A stretch of DNA of 64,000 nucleotides from Heliocidaris erythrogramma (Eukaryota > Echinodermata > Echinoidea > Camarodonta > Echinometridae). Shown one piece after another: positions 11,765 to 22,332 of the stretch (within the stretch, counting starts at the first letter, position 1; each line of letters starts with the position of its first letter). The position numbers were made by a program, and so were the translations under genes. The notes beneath the pieces were generated by a model. That model saw nothing but the letters and a program-made list of their open reading frames with translations. It was not told the origin of the DNA and did not search any database. Where the stretch lies: positions 29,153,410 to 29,217,409 of the forward strand of contig CM046873.1 in the NCBI GenBank assembly GCA_025617745.1, read 5' to 3'.

Positions 11765-14700
11765 GCAAGTTTTGGTAGATGATATGTTGAGATTTGGATA
11801 TGCACCACACAAATGTAAGAGACAAGCGCCATCTTATATCAAGTTGAGTCTTGATAGTATAACAATGACATTAGATAAGGTCAGGAAAGGTGCTCAAGCC
11901 GTATCTCAATATCAGGAAAGAAAAGCTTATCGAGAGTGTCTCATCCCTTATCGTGGTAAGGCTACAGCAACATCGGTTCTCTCTTTTAACTAAACATAAT
12001 TAAATGATAATATTAATGGGTTAATTTTGGTAGCGCATTACATGATACATTTTTAAGCACTTTAATAATGATCTATTTGTTTTTGAAACATTTTCATTTT
12101 ATTATTTGCAGGGCATGGTGGCAGCAGCTAACTACATCAAAAGAAGACTTATAGATGATATGTTACTACATCAAGCATTCACTTCAGATGAGGTATAATA
12201 GTTATGACATGAATGTTAGATTTGTATGTTTATTCTACTTGTACATTGTCATCAGCATTTTCGGCTGTCCTTTTACTCCAAAATTCACTGACAAGCAAAA
12301 TAAAAGGGTCATCAGCGTTTTTGCTGGTGGGACGGCGGGAGAATGAGCGTGGTAGTGTGAGACTCCCGCCAAAAGCGGGAGGGTTGACAGCCCTGCATAC
12401 AGGAACATTCTATGAGTGATACATTTTTTTTCTGATATATGTTGTTGAATTTATAGTTATTAATATCAGTTGCTGTAAGAGAAAACCGCAAAAAGAAAAT
12501 GGCAGTCACCAGTTTTAAGTTGATGCAGAACACCTCCCAAGATGATCTTCACAACGTCGACTTCAAAACATATGTCATTCTCTCACTGATTTTTCTAATA
12601 CTTTCTATATTTTTTTTTGTCTTCAATTCTGTTTGCTTGCAAACAAGATGATTTTCACAACTTCAAATTCAAAATATATGTAATTTTGTCACTAAGTTTT
12701 CTCATACTCTCTATTTATCTGCTTTTCTGTTTGCTTTCAAGTGAAGTGATATTTAGTATTTAGTCCTTGTTATTCAAAGACATGTATTCTCCTTGTACCA
12801 CTTTAACAGGGAAAAGGAACACAGACTTATGAATTGCTGCTAGTTGGTCATTCTTTAGGAGCTGGTACAGCAGCCATCTTAGGCATTATGCTCAGACCTG
12901 ACTACCCGTCACTCAAGGTCTATGCCTACTCTCCTCCTGGGGGATTGCTATGGTAAGTCGGATGATAGAGGTGATGGTGGTGGTGGTGATGATGATGGTG
13001 ATCGTGGTGATGATAATCATCATTCATTGGGAGCAGGTATAGCATCACGCTTAGACCTGACTTTCCCTCAACTGAATGTCTATGCCTACTTTTCTCTTGG
13101 GGGATTGCTATGATAAGCCTGATGATAGAGGTGATGGTGGTGGTGGTGGTGGTGGTGGTGGTGGTGGTGGTGGTGGTGATGATGGTGATGGTGAAGATGA
13201 TGGTGATGATGATGACAGTGATGATCATCTACATTCCTCCTGGGGGATTGCTAATGGTGCTGATGATGATGATGGTGATATCATTGGCTATGGAGTTGCG
13301 TAACATCACACAGCCATCAATAATGATTCTAATTGTCAAATGAATGTTAGTACTATCTGCTATCATTTTGGAAGTGTTTGTAATGTTTTGGTTTTGGTTA
13401 GACATATGCAGATAAGAAGATAAAATTCAATGTTGAAATGCAAGTGTATATCTGTGCAGTTTATAATTTAGACAAAACCTAAAGACATTAGGCATAAATT
13501 CCAAACACCTCCAATTTTTCTATCCATCAAAATTCAGCAAAGAAGCATCTGAGTATGCGGCTGAGTTTGTCACCTCCCTGGTGGTCGGAAAGGATGTCGT
13601 TGCTAGGATTGGTTTATCCCAGATGGAGTTCCTCCGGGCTGACCTCCTCAACTGCATCAAGATGTGTAGAGACCCGAAGTGGAGGGTGATAATGGGTGAG
13701 CTGCTTTGCTGCTGCACCGTGCATTCCAAAAATCTGGCCCCTGTTGAGGATGTGGACACCCCGTCCCCGTTTCCATGCCGACTCGACAAAGCCTTTCATC
13801 CCACCAACCACGCCCTGGTGCTATCGACTCACAGCCCCCTCTATCTACCAGGGAGGGTACTGCAGATCGTCCGGAATAATCACAAGAGAGAGGGGTAAGG
13901 AGAGAGAGAAAAGGAAATTATGATCGTTAATAGTAATATAAGAATTTATCCAAATCAATCCATTCGTCCATCCGAATGGATATTACCCTCCTCAGTAATG
14001 TGATAGTAAAGATGATATAATATGGTGTAAATTCATTCTCAACTGACTTAGATTAAGTGTGTGGTATTCAAGGCCCTGTAACTCAAAGGTAATCAATCAC
14101 AGAATATTGATTGTATGATCAGTTGCTAAGCTTTGTGGTACAGTGCCCCAGGCAGTGAAATCATACTGCAAACAACAGGCATTTAATATTATATCATAAG
14201 GGAGTGTTCAGCTTCAATATTATTTGTGCAGATTGAGAGTAATTGTATATTTTAGACAGGTGTACTTTTCTATGCAAGTGGTTGCTGAAGCAGGTGTGTG
14301 TGCGAGTTCACGATTGGCTTGAATTCAATATTTCTTTCTCTGTTATCTCATTCTCTTCCCACCCCAGTATCAGCAAGAAGGACTGTGCTTACTATGGTAT
14401 CTGGAGGGATATAGAAGATTTCAGTGAAGTTCTCATCTCTCCTGTTATCATCAAGGATCATTTACCAGGAGGTGTTATGACAGCTCTTGACAAGGTCGGT
14501 ACTCTGGTCTGGAAACTGTGACCTAGTCAGAACATAGACCTATATTCATGTTGGAGAATATCCATGGTGTAGTCTAGTCTGAACTTTGGAATATGACAAG
14601 AAAAACCTTCAGTGTGGTTTAAATCTCCTTTGTTACCAGCAAAGGCCATTTACTAGGTGTTAGGAAAGCCCTTGATAAGATCTGTACAAAGAACTGTGTG

Positions 14701-17700
14701 ACCAAGTCTAAATTAGTCTAAATTTTGTTTTGTCATGTACATTTGTAGAGAAGACCAAGTTAGGAAGGTGTCCTCTTTCAAGGCAGCCCATAATAAGTTT
14801 GTAATCTCACTGTGACATATTCTAAGGAGAAATAGCTTCAGTACACTTTATCTGTAGGTGCTAATGAATTATACTTGTAAAACTCTCATCTCTCTCTCTC
14901 TTTCCTCCCCCCCCCCCCCCTCTCTCTGTCTCTCTCAGTGCATGGAGTATGGCAAGAGGCATGGCCTTCCGAAGCGCTGGTCGCAGGTCGGCAGGACCCC
15001 GATGGGTCCTCCATCTCCAAGTCAAGACTTCCACCAGCCATCCTCTTCATCGTCCTCCCGGTCCTCCTACCTCCAGATGAAACCAGCGAGGACTACCAAG
15101 GAGGGCACTCATACTGTACATTTCCAGGTATGTCTACCAAATCCACTGGGGATATGATTTTCCAAATGGGTCTTTCTCAATTCCCATTTATTTTGCTAGA
15201 GAACATGGATTTGTGTTGGTTCAACTGGTCTTTGTGAAGTGGTTGTAAGTGGCCCAAACCTATTCAGCAATGTGTACTGCACTTTGTAACTGCAAGGAGA
15301 AGGCGCTGAAATACCTTTTGGATTGGATTGCATTGGATTGGATAAAAAATGGTCATTATATACAGGTTTCCCCTAAGACACATTTCAGTGAGAAATGCTG
15401 TTTCAAGGGAAACAAAGAGTGTGGTCTATATAGACAGGTGGTCTTTCTATACAGGTGAATGCTGAAGCAGTTTTGACTGGAGTATACAGCGAGCTGCAAT
15501 TTCAGATTGTTTTCAGGCTCTCATTTATTTTCATATCCTTGTCGATAAATCTCCAGGATTCCCCTTCCAAGTCATCAGGGTCTTCCAACAAGTCCTCACC
15601 TTCCAGGAGATGGGGAAACAAAGCCTCAGAATCTAACAACAACTTGCCTTCTGGTCTACCCTCAACACCCGAAGAGCGGCTGCCATTCTTGCCTTATGCC
15701 TCAGGTAAGAGGAGCTTTCAATTTGAATTCCAATTTTCAACTCGAAATTCAATTTTGAATAATACGAGTTCCTGTTCCAAATTTACAATCTGAAGTAGCA
15801 TCACACTGTAGAGTCATTCTTGCCTTTATATGCCTCAGGTAGGATGAGTTATCAGTTTGACTGAAATCCAATTTGATTTCCAATTTTCAATTCTAAATTC
15901 AATTTGAAATCCAATGTGAGTTTGTACTCCACTTTCAGATTTAGCCTAGATAACTGAAGAGCAGCTGCCATTCTTGCTTTATGCCTCCAGTAGGTGGACA
16001 ATCCAATTTGAATGAAATTGAATTGGAATTTCAATTCTCAATTCCAAATTCAGTTTGAAATCATGTTACATTGTTCTCCAACTTTATTGTCCGGTCAGTG
16101 GCAGGATGATACTCTACTTTGATTGAAATCCAAATTGAATACCAATGTTCAACTGCAACTTAAAGTTGAAATCCAATTGGGTGTTCCTACTCCAACATTA
16201 CTTGCTTAAGACTTTAAGATTGTGTTAAGTGTCAACATAGAGTCTGTGCATGCAGACTAGTGTACATCCATCAAGTAGTGATGTTTGATATAATTATCTC
16301 TTCATAGTGCTTGCTTTTAATGTATGTTTTCTCTCCCAATCTTTTACCTATGCTGCGGGAATCATCTGTGTGATTGCTATGTTATCTTCTCAACACTTGT
16401 GATGTATTCTCTCTGGATACAACTGCATCTTTTGTGATGCAGAGGGATCCGTCCCTGATGATAAACTAAGAACTAACTCCAGAAACGATCAAACCATTTC
16501 AAACCTTGCCTCAAACTGCTCAAGCGAAGGCAGCGCAGTACATGAGCGTCTGGCCCCACTGGCCAGCAGCGAGTCCTTCACGGAAACCGAGTCAGCGAGG
16601 TCGTCCATCTCCTCCACGAGTTTTTCGTCCGTGCTCAACCGTTTCCAGACGTCACCGACCACCAAAGATGAAGGCTACTGTTACTATGTTGAGAACGAGT
16701 CCGAATCGACCTTGCATAACAATACCGGTGATTCCGGAGAAGACTCGGACAAACCAAATGCCATCAGGACAACGGCTACCATTGAATCAATGCCTTGTAA
16801 CCATGATAACAAGTTGGAGCCTCCCGTTAAGACGCCACCATCCCTGGTAGGACCGTGGAGTCTCTTTCGGGGAGGCAACAGTCATATGTTAGATGAGGAG
16901 GGTAACGTGAAGGGACGAACCTCTGCAGACGATAGGTACACCTTGACCTACGATGGGATGGACCTGGACCCCGCTACAGGTAGCGAGGAGGGCAATGATT
17001 CACCCATCGCATCCAGACCACATTCCAATGGTGAGTAGTCCATCTTATAATTTCTAGTCTGCCTCGACGACTACCAAAATGTCATTCATGGAGTGATTCT
17101 TGATTGATTTCTATCACATCAACATGCATTCTCAAAACAAACAAAAAAACCTCCTCTGATATAGTATTTTTCACCAAGCACTGGTTGAATGCATCTTGTT
17201 AGTTCAAATTTAATTAATGCCCATGTTTGTGAAAAGCTGTCTTACGTTCCTAAGGACATTATCCTGTATGTAGAATAATACATTTTTGAATTGTACTGCT
17301 TAACTTTATTCATGATGTTGTTATATTGACATCAAAATTTCAATATTTTAATACAAAAGTATGCTACATTTCATGCATGAAGACACTTCGTAACATTTTC
17401 TATTTTCATTTTTTCTTAATTAAAAAAATTGGTATAGTATGAAAGGAGTGAAGGTAATTGATTTTTCTAGTTTATGCATATTTCAAATTTTTAGATATTA
17501 ATAATTGTTGTTGCGATGCTCACGTGATGGCTGTGCAATCTCAATTAATTTAAAGTAGCAATAAAGCAGAAGCTGTGGGGCTAAAACAAAAAAACTGCTA
17601 TTTTGAGATTGCTTTTGGAATGTATTTTCTCATTAATCTTAAGTGAGTTTCTTTATCTTCTAAATTTTTACTCCATTTTTGTTTTCCTCTTCATGTTTTC

Positions 17701-20242
17701 AACTTTGCTGTTCTTGCAGGTTTTGAAGTTTATGTAAGAATTCTTTGAAAAGTTTGGAATGTCTGTACTACATAATTGTGTGGTTTGGATTAGTGCATGA
17801 TATCAGAATGTAATATTATATCATTCTTTTTTTTATGATGTCCTATTTTTATAATCTACATTTAAGTGGGTATATTCATATTCATGCACTCACATGATAG
17901 TTTGTCCAATTGTTGCTCTGCACATTATGTTTGAATGCCACATTGAATTTGAATGCCATATTGAGTTTGAATGCCATATTGAGTTTGAATGCCATATTGA
18001 ATTTGAATGCCATATTGAATTTGAATGCCATATTGATTTTGAATGTCATATTGATTTTGAATTTGTTTCATTTCATAAATCCATATCAATCATTTGATGT
18101 GAGTGGCATCCCTTCGTTCAGGGCTTGTTTTAGCTAGCATTGCATGCTTTAAATATCAGTGGTGCTTAAGGGGGCAGGATTTGCATGAATCCTTGTAAAT
18201 ACAGAATGAATAAATTTTCTATCTTTGTATTTAAGTCAGTTGGCTTTTTATTCCAATGTGAATAGCAGAAACTAAATTATTTTTAGATATACTGCCTGTC
18301 TATCTTTCTTTGTCCCTACTTTCAGCACATTCATTACCAAATTGGAAGTATTAAATAAAATGGTGTCATGTCAATAAATGTCCTAAATTTGATAAATTAA
18401 GAAAGGCTTAGAAACCCTGGGCTTTGCATTTATTGTCCTTTTCTCTCAAAATAATTACCCTTGGAACTTGTTAGGCCATTGTGTATCTTTACATCGATGA
18501 AGATGTATATATTCAGAATTTTAATTCAACCTATTTTTTTGAGATATTATTATAGAAGGTATAGAAATATTGCAAAATTCTGAAATTGGAGACAATTCTC
18601 TTTCATAATAGCCAGATTTTTTTTCAGTGAATATCAATATATATGCATGTGGCTTGTTATGATTGTGTTTTGAGTTATATAATCAAGGAATATAATTTTC
18701 ATAGGCAATATTTCAGATGTGGGGTTATTTAAATTCAGCATGCTCTGGTGCCAGTATATGTGTAAATGAATTGACATACTCCGGGTAATATTACTTTTTC
18801 AATCTGGACAGCTTTTAGTGATAAGATGATTTTACTGATCCAAATAAGCCAGTTCGTGTAACAAGAATTTGTGTAACATCATAGTGAAAGTTGGAAAAAA
18901 GTTCAATTAACATAATTATATTGCTTACTGTTAATTAGTTGAACACTAACTGCAGTTGTAGGTATTAATGCTTTTAGTACTAAATCAAACTTTAACCTTT
19001 CCCGTTCTCTTTTTCTTAAAAATACAGATATAATTTAACGGATCAGTTCAATAAAGTATAGGTGTATATTTAGATAAACAAAAGTTGAAATACCCTACAA
19101 TTTGACAATCGAAACAAATAATATTGTCTTTCTTATGTTAGATATACATGTACATGTATACCATTTCTGGAAAATAATTCAGTATCTGCTATAAGAGATT
19201 ACAATATAAGTGAGATTAGATATTCAGTAAAAGGTATAGGTTTTATTTACCAGATTTTTTGGATGAAAGAGTATATTTGCTATAAGTCAAAGTTTTCCAT
19301 ACACAAAAAAATTATTTAAAAGCAGTGTGTAGCTTTTCTTCACTTAAAATTTGAATGATAAAAATATTTTTCGAAGAGAAAGCTTCACTGTTGCAACTTG
19401 GACAACTGATTCAGCTTGACTTATCCCACTTATCTTCAGCTTAAAGCTGGAAGGGCTTTAAGCTGAAGTCACACAATTATGTTTTCTAGTTGTCAGCAGT
19501 TGTACAGACTGTGTGGATGGTCCGGATACTCTAGAATGAAAATTGGTGTGATAATGTACCTGTATTTAGGATAGGGCTAGGGTTTCCTTAGACTGATGTC
19601 ATCTAGACACAGTTGAATATTTCTAGTTTTGAGTCCTGTTGGTAAAAACATTGATGTACCCTTTATAGAATTGATATTCTGTTAGGACTAGTTTCTATCA
19701 GATTTCATCAAAATATGGAAGCAAGCATTAATTCCTCCCTCGTTTTGTGAACCTACTTATCTCCTGTGCTTTACGTGTAAGTATGTGGTTTGTACAACCA
19801 GCAATGAATAGTATGTATTACTAAAATCCTAACCTCATTGTTTTCTCTCTTGAAATGTCTTTTTCTACCAGTGGGAACCTATGTTACCCAACCATACCTC
19901 CCTGAGGCCAAGTTAGGCCATGGCTATACCCAGTACCACCCTGTCAGCCCCAGTGGCTTTGATACCGATGACGACATGGATGATGAAGCCCTCTTTGCCT
20001 CCCTCAGACCAGGGCTGTATGAGAACCACAATGAGCAATCAAGAAAGAGCTTCACGCTACCCGTCGGTACAAGTCTTCTGCCGTATGGAGATGAGGTCAT
20101 CAAGGAAGGGTCGCCCGAGGTCCGTCCGAAGAGAAGGAGGAGCTTGGATACGGTGTCGTCAGCCACGTTGACATCGGGTAGTTCCCATAGCTCACCACAG
20201 CGGCAAGGAGAGATAAAGTCTGCTTCCTCTGGTGCTCTATGA
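11603..20242 (+). CDS. DAGLA: Diacylglycerol lipase alpha-like (DAGLA), lipase domain and C-terminal tail, 9 exons
   Basis: An sn-1-specific diacylglycerol lipase that makes 2-arachidonoylglycerol at the inner face of the plasma membrane. Exons: 11603-11764, 12112-12192, 12810-12952, 13538-13894, 14368-14494, 14939-15127, 15557-15704, 16443-17030, 19872-20242. Phases agree throughout and total 2166 nt (721 residues plus stop). The catalytic triad is visible: Ser in GHSLGAG (codon 12852), Asp in GKDVV (13593) and His in KDHLPG (14459). The four-helix membrane domain and the segment just before VWETPFF are not found in the window. The long Ser-rich tail, with a conserved [14 protein letters not shown] block, marks the alpha rather than the short beta type. 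Three exon ends have tandem duplicated copies downstream. The first visible intron uses a GC donor. The gene is convergent with SAXO4. Confidence 0.93.
12112..12192 (+). CDS. DAGLA: DAGL exon B ([13 protein letters not shown]...)
   Basis: A 27-codon, phase 0/0 exon between ttgcag and gtataa. It aligns with the amphipathic helix that precedes the nucleophile strand in DAGLA. Confidence 0.92.
12810..12952 (+). CDS. DAGLA: DAGL exon C: nucleophile elbow GHSLGAG
   Basis: Flanked by aacag and gtaagt, ending in phase 2. It encodes [15 protein letters not shown] and AYSPPGGLL, the signature of the DAGL family, with the catalytic Ser codon at 12852-12854. A decayed second copy of the 3' two thirds lies at 13019-13113. 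Confidence 0.95.
12954..13275. repeat. Two decayed tandem copies of DAGL exon C's end, with GGT/GAT microsatellites
   Basis: Copy 2 (about 13019-13135) repeats CAT-TCA-TTG-GGA-GCA-GGT through GGGGGATTGCTATG and on into the intron (GATGATAGAGGTGATGGTGG), with a 12-bp in-frame deletion and the donor changed from GGTAAG to GATAAG. Copy 3 (about 13222-13265) keeps only CCTCCTGGGGGATTGCTA. No acceptor precedes either copy. (GGT)n covers 13135-13178. Confidence 0.85.
13538..13894 (+). CDS. DAGLA: DAGL exon D: catalytic Asp and regulatory loop
   Basis: Acceptor attcag, donor gtaagg, phase 2 at both junctions. [12 protein letters not shown] carries the catalytic Asp (13593-13595). The following [14 protein letters not shown] stretch and the acidic segment up to [12 protein letters not shown] correspond to the DAGL regulatory loop. 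A CCC triplet sits in the loop, whereas remembered human DAGLA has a Cys cluster after the PPGR block. Confidence 0.93.
14368..14494 (+). CDS. DAGLA: DAGL exon E: catalytic His block
   Basis: Acceptor ccccag, donor gtcggt, ending in phase 0. [18 protein letters not shown] and [14 protein letters not shown] match the last lipase-domain block. The catalytic His codon is 14459-14461. Confidence 0.93.
14939..15127 (+). CDS. DAGLA: DAGL exon F: start of C-terminal tail
   Basis: A 63-codon, phase 0/0 exon between ctctcag and gtatgt. The product is basic then serine-rich (a run of Ser around [18 protein letters not shown]). This part of the tail is poorly conserved in the family and is assigned by frame and position. 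Confidence 0.85.
15345..15486. repeat. MITE (ATACAGTGAAACCTG family), truncated copy 2
   Basis: Matches the right three quarters of 6885-7080, ending GCAGTTTTGACTGGAGTATA. Lies in the DAGL intron just before exon G. Confidence 0.75.
15557..15704 (+). CDS. DAGLA: DAGL exon G: Ser-rich tail
   Basis: Acceptor ctccag, donor gtaaga, ending in phase 1. The product is Ser/Asn/Pro-rich and ends [12 protein letters not shown]. About three degenerate tandem copies of the exon end plus its donor follow in the intron (15800-16200). Confidence 0.85.
15671..16200. repeat. Tandem array of ~135-150 bp spanning the end of DAGL exon G and its intron
   Basis: Copies start near 15671 (the real exon end), 15800, 15956 and 16090. 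Copies 2 and 3 keep GCCATTCTTGC-TTATGCCTC-like exon sequence. Copy 2 retains an intact CAG|GTAGGA donor. The intronic part is rich in CAATTTTCAA/AAATTCAATTT. Confidence 0.8.
16443..17030 (+). CDS. DAGLA: DAGL exon H: conserved alpha-type tail block
   Basis: Acceptor gatgcag, donor gtgagt, phase 1 at both ends. [20 protein letters not shown] and [11 protein letters not shown] align with the APLATMESLSDTES and DEGHLFYID segments of the human DAGLA tail. This identifies the gene as alpha type. The rest is acidic and low complexity. Confidence 0.9.
17930..18065. repeat. 18-bp minisatellite, about seven units
   Basis: Units resemble GAATGCCATATTGAATTT with single-base changes. It lies in the DAGL intron before the last exon and has no spacers. 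Confidence 0.9.
19434..19468. repeat. Perfect hairpin, 13-bp stem, 9-base loop
   Basis: CTTCAGCTTAAAG and CTTTAAGCTGAAG pair perfectly around CTGGAAGGG. It may be a relic of the AGAAGGGC foldback family, since the loop contains GGAAGGG. Confidence 0.7.
19872..20242 (+). CDS. DAGLA: DAGL last coding exon I
   Basis: Acceptor taccag, stop TGA at 20240-20242. It contains an acidic motif ([17 protein letters not shown]), a basic patch (RPKRRRSLD) and a Ser-rich end. The last 55 codons and the adjacent 3'UTR are duplicated in tandem downstream. Confidence 0.88.
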
Positions 20243-20540
20243 CGTCTTGTTTAGGAGAGACAAAAACGGTACATTCTGAACGTCTACAAAAGATATTGTG
20301 CTACAGAAATCTGCCTTACGGAGATGAGGTCATCAAGGAAGGGTCGCCTTAGGTCCGTCCGAAGAGAAGGAGGAGCTTGGATACGGTGTCGTCAGCCACG
20401 TTGACATCGGGTAGTTCCCATAGCTCACCACAGCAGCAAGGAGAGACAAAGTCTGCTTCCTCTGGTGCTCTATAACGTCTTGTTTAGGAGAGACAAAAAC
20501 TGTACATTCTGAACGTTTGCATAAGATATTGTGCTACAGA
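20079..20540. repeat. Tandem duplication (2 x ~231 bp) of the DAGL C-terminus and 3'UTR start
   Basis: The segment from CTGCCGTATGGAGATGAGGT through the stop and on to GATATTGTGCTACAGAAA is repeated from about 20310. Identity is high (a few substitutions). In copy 2 a GAG codon has become TAG (20350-20352) and the original stop is TAA. Confidence 0.93.
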
Positions 20541-20730
20541 AAATGCAGAAGTTGATTTAACCATGGATGAATGTCAGGATGAAATGGGCAAAATTGTAGG
20601 TGTTTGTTGCTGTTTTTTCTTTCTTTTGGTTTCCAGAGTGATCGATAAGCACCTCCTTGGGACCTATGACTTTTTTTCTTGGAGACTACATGTACATGTC
20701 GCTGATAAATAAATAATTTCTTGGTCTTGA
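20243..20730 (+). other. DAGL 3'UTR with AATAAA
   Basis: Sequence after the stop holds the second copy of the duplicated exon end (to about 20540). An AATAAA at 20708-20713 is the first canonical polyadenylation signal. Further downstream signals cannot be excluded, so the 3' end is tentative. Confidence 0.5.
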
Positions 20731-21432
20731 ATCAGCTTCCTGTTTCAAAGACAATTGCTCTGTTCACTTACATTTTCCCAGTGATACCACGTTTTGGATT
20801 TCTGTTAAAACCTGGGGATATTGTCTTTTGTATCTCCTTTGTGAAAGCGAACAGCCCTGTTTCAAGGATCAAAAGTATTTCCTTCCTTCGCCTGAAGATT
20901 TTTTTTAAATATCATTTAAATCAATTTTGGTTTGCTGATTCCAGAAGCCACCGTCAGAAGGAATTCCAACTGGCAGCAGCGAAATGCATATACATATGAC
21001 TGAAGGATTACTGATTAAACATCATTGATCATCAATTCCATTGTAACGTTATGGACGCTAACACTTGAACTTTGCATCCTGCAGCCTTAATCAGAATGAA
21101 AAATTGGGAGTGAGTGACATCTAGAAGGGTCAGTGAAGAATTATGCATACTTGTGGTTTTACTTGGTATGCTTTAATGCCTATTGTGATAAAAGCTTGAC
21201 ACCTTTATGTGCCTTCAAGTTGTGATGCCATGACTGGTCTGAAATTAATTATGGGCTTCATTGGATTTTTAAAAATATTTTGTATATCGTGAAAGCCAGT
21301 AAGGCATTAAATGAGCCTCTCCTCTGGCAGCCAATGAATGTTTTATTGTCAGTTCATGTTCACTATCAGTATCACTTTCATTTAATATTCTCATCATGTT
21401 TCATATCCTTTGTGAAAATTTCCTTTATTAAA

Positions 21433-21775
21433 GTAATGGCAACGGTGGGATTTGTTGAAGTTTAATGAAAAAAAACATTCTCACTATATTGCAAATATTA
21501 TCCTTTACTTGAATGGTAGTGGTAGAATTCGAACCAACTAACCAACTCCATCAAAATGACTGGTGAGTTTCAATAAGAGAAAACAGTCTCACTGTATCGT
21601 AAATCCAATATGTGAATTCCCCTTCATTATAAGTGGTGTCAGCGGTGGGATTCAAATCCTCATGATTGAAAAGACTGGAAAGTTTTAATGAAAGAAGACA
21701 TTCTCATCATATTGCAAATGCATGTACGGTGCATAAATATTCTTTCATTGGCGTGGTACATAAAGTGGTAGGATT
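21433..21775. repeat. Degenerate tandem repeat, about 3 x 115 bp
   Basis: Units share GGTGGGATT..., AGTTT-AATGAAA-A-ACA-TCTCA-TATATTGCAAAT and CTTTCATTG-like parts. Units begin near 21440, 21540 and 21650. Confidence 0.6.
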
Positions 21776-22194
21776 CTGTCAGTTAAGTTTAGTTTCCGGC
21801 CACATAGGGCCACTACTGCCACCATGCCACTAAAGGAGAATTTCCACTTTCACTTTTCGATGTGATAAAAATTCTTCTTTCTATTGAAACTTGAGCTGAA
21901 TATGAACAGACGATGAGACAGTCACTGTTAATCGCCCTTGGTACATCGAAGGTAGCTTCGCAGCATGAAGTGGCATGTAAAGACATATCTGGAAGGAACA
22001 CAAGCTCCATTATTACTGAAAAACATGTTTCATTTTCTTGTTTGCATAGAGGCAGAACCATAATGTAAGGGTCCAGGAGTTATATTATAAATCATATTAC
22101 CTTCATTCAGCAGAAGGATACCACAACCGTATTTCAAATCAGGTGGCTTACACTTTTAGCCCCCCCCCCTGACTACGGGAACCGGGTGACTCCT

Positions 22195-22332
22195 GGGGAG
22201 CGTTTCATCAAGCATTTTGTCAGTGAGTTTTACTGACAAATTTGCTCTCAGCCAATCAGATGCAAGGATTTCAGTAGCTTATAACAGATGTCGGTAAATA
22301 TCACTGACAAAATGCTTGATGAAACGCTCCCC
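22195..22332. repeat. CCAAT-core MITE, type A, best preserved copy
   Basis: 138 bp. GGGGAGCGTTTCATCAAGCA faces TGCTTGATGAAACGCTCCCC almost perfectly over more than 30 bases. The core contains CAGCCAATCAGATGCAAGGA. Confidence 0.9.

Larger units (their letters stand above)
17031..19871. other. DAGL last intron
   Basis: A 2.8-kb AT-rich intron. Apart from the minisatellite and a perfect 13-bp-stem hairpin at 19434-19468, nothing recognisable is seen. Confidence 0.7.

Noticed and set aside
17930-18065. Regular short repeat resembling a CRISPR array
   Set aside because: Units are contiguous 18-bp copies with no unique spacers, in an intron of a eukaryotic gene; it is a minisatellite.
21813-22061. 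82-codon minus-strand ORF in the intergenic region
   Set aside because: No recognisable domain, no promoter or splice context, and its flanks are repeat-like. It could equally be DAGL 3'UTR.
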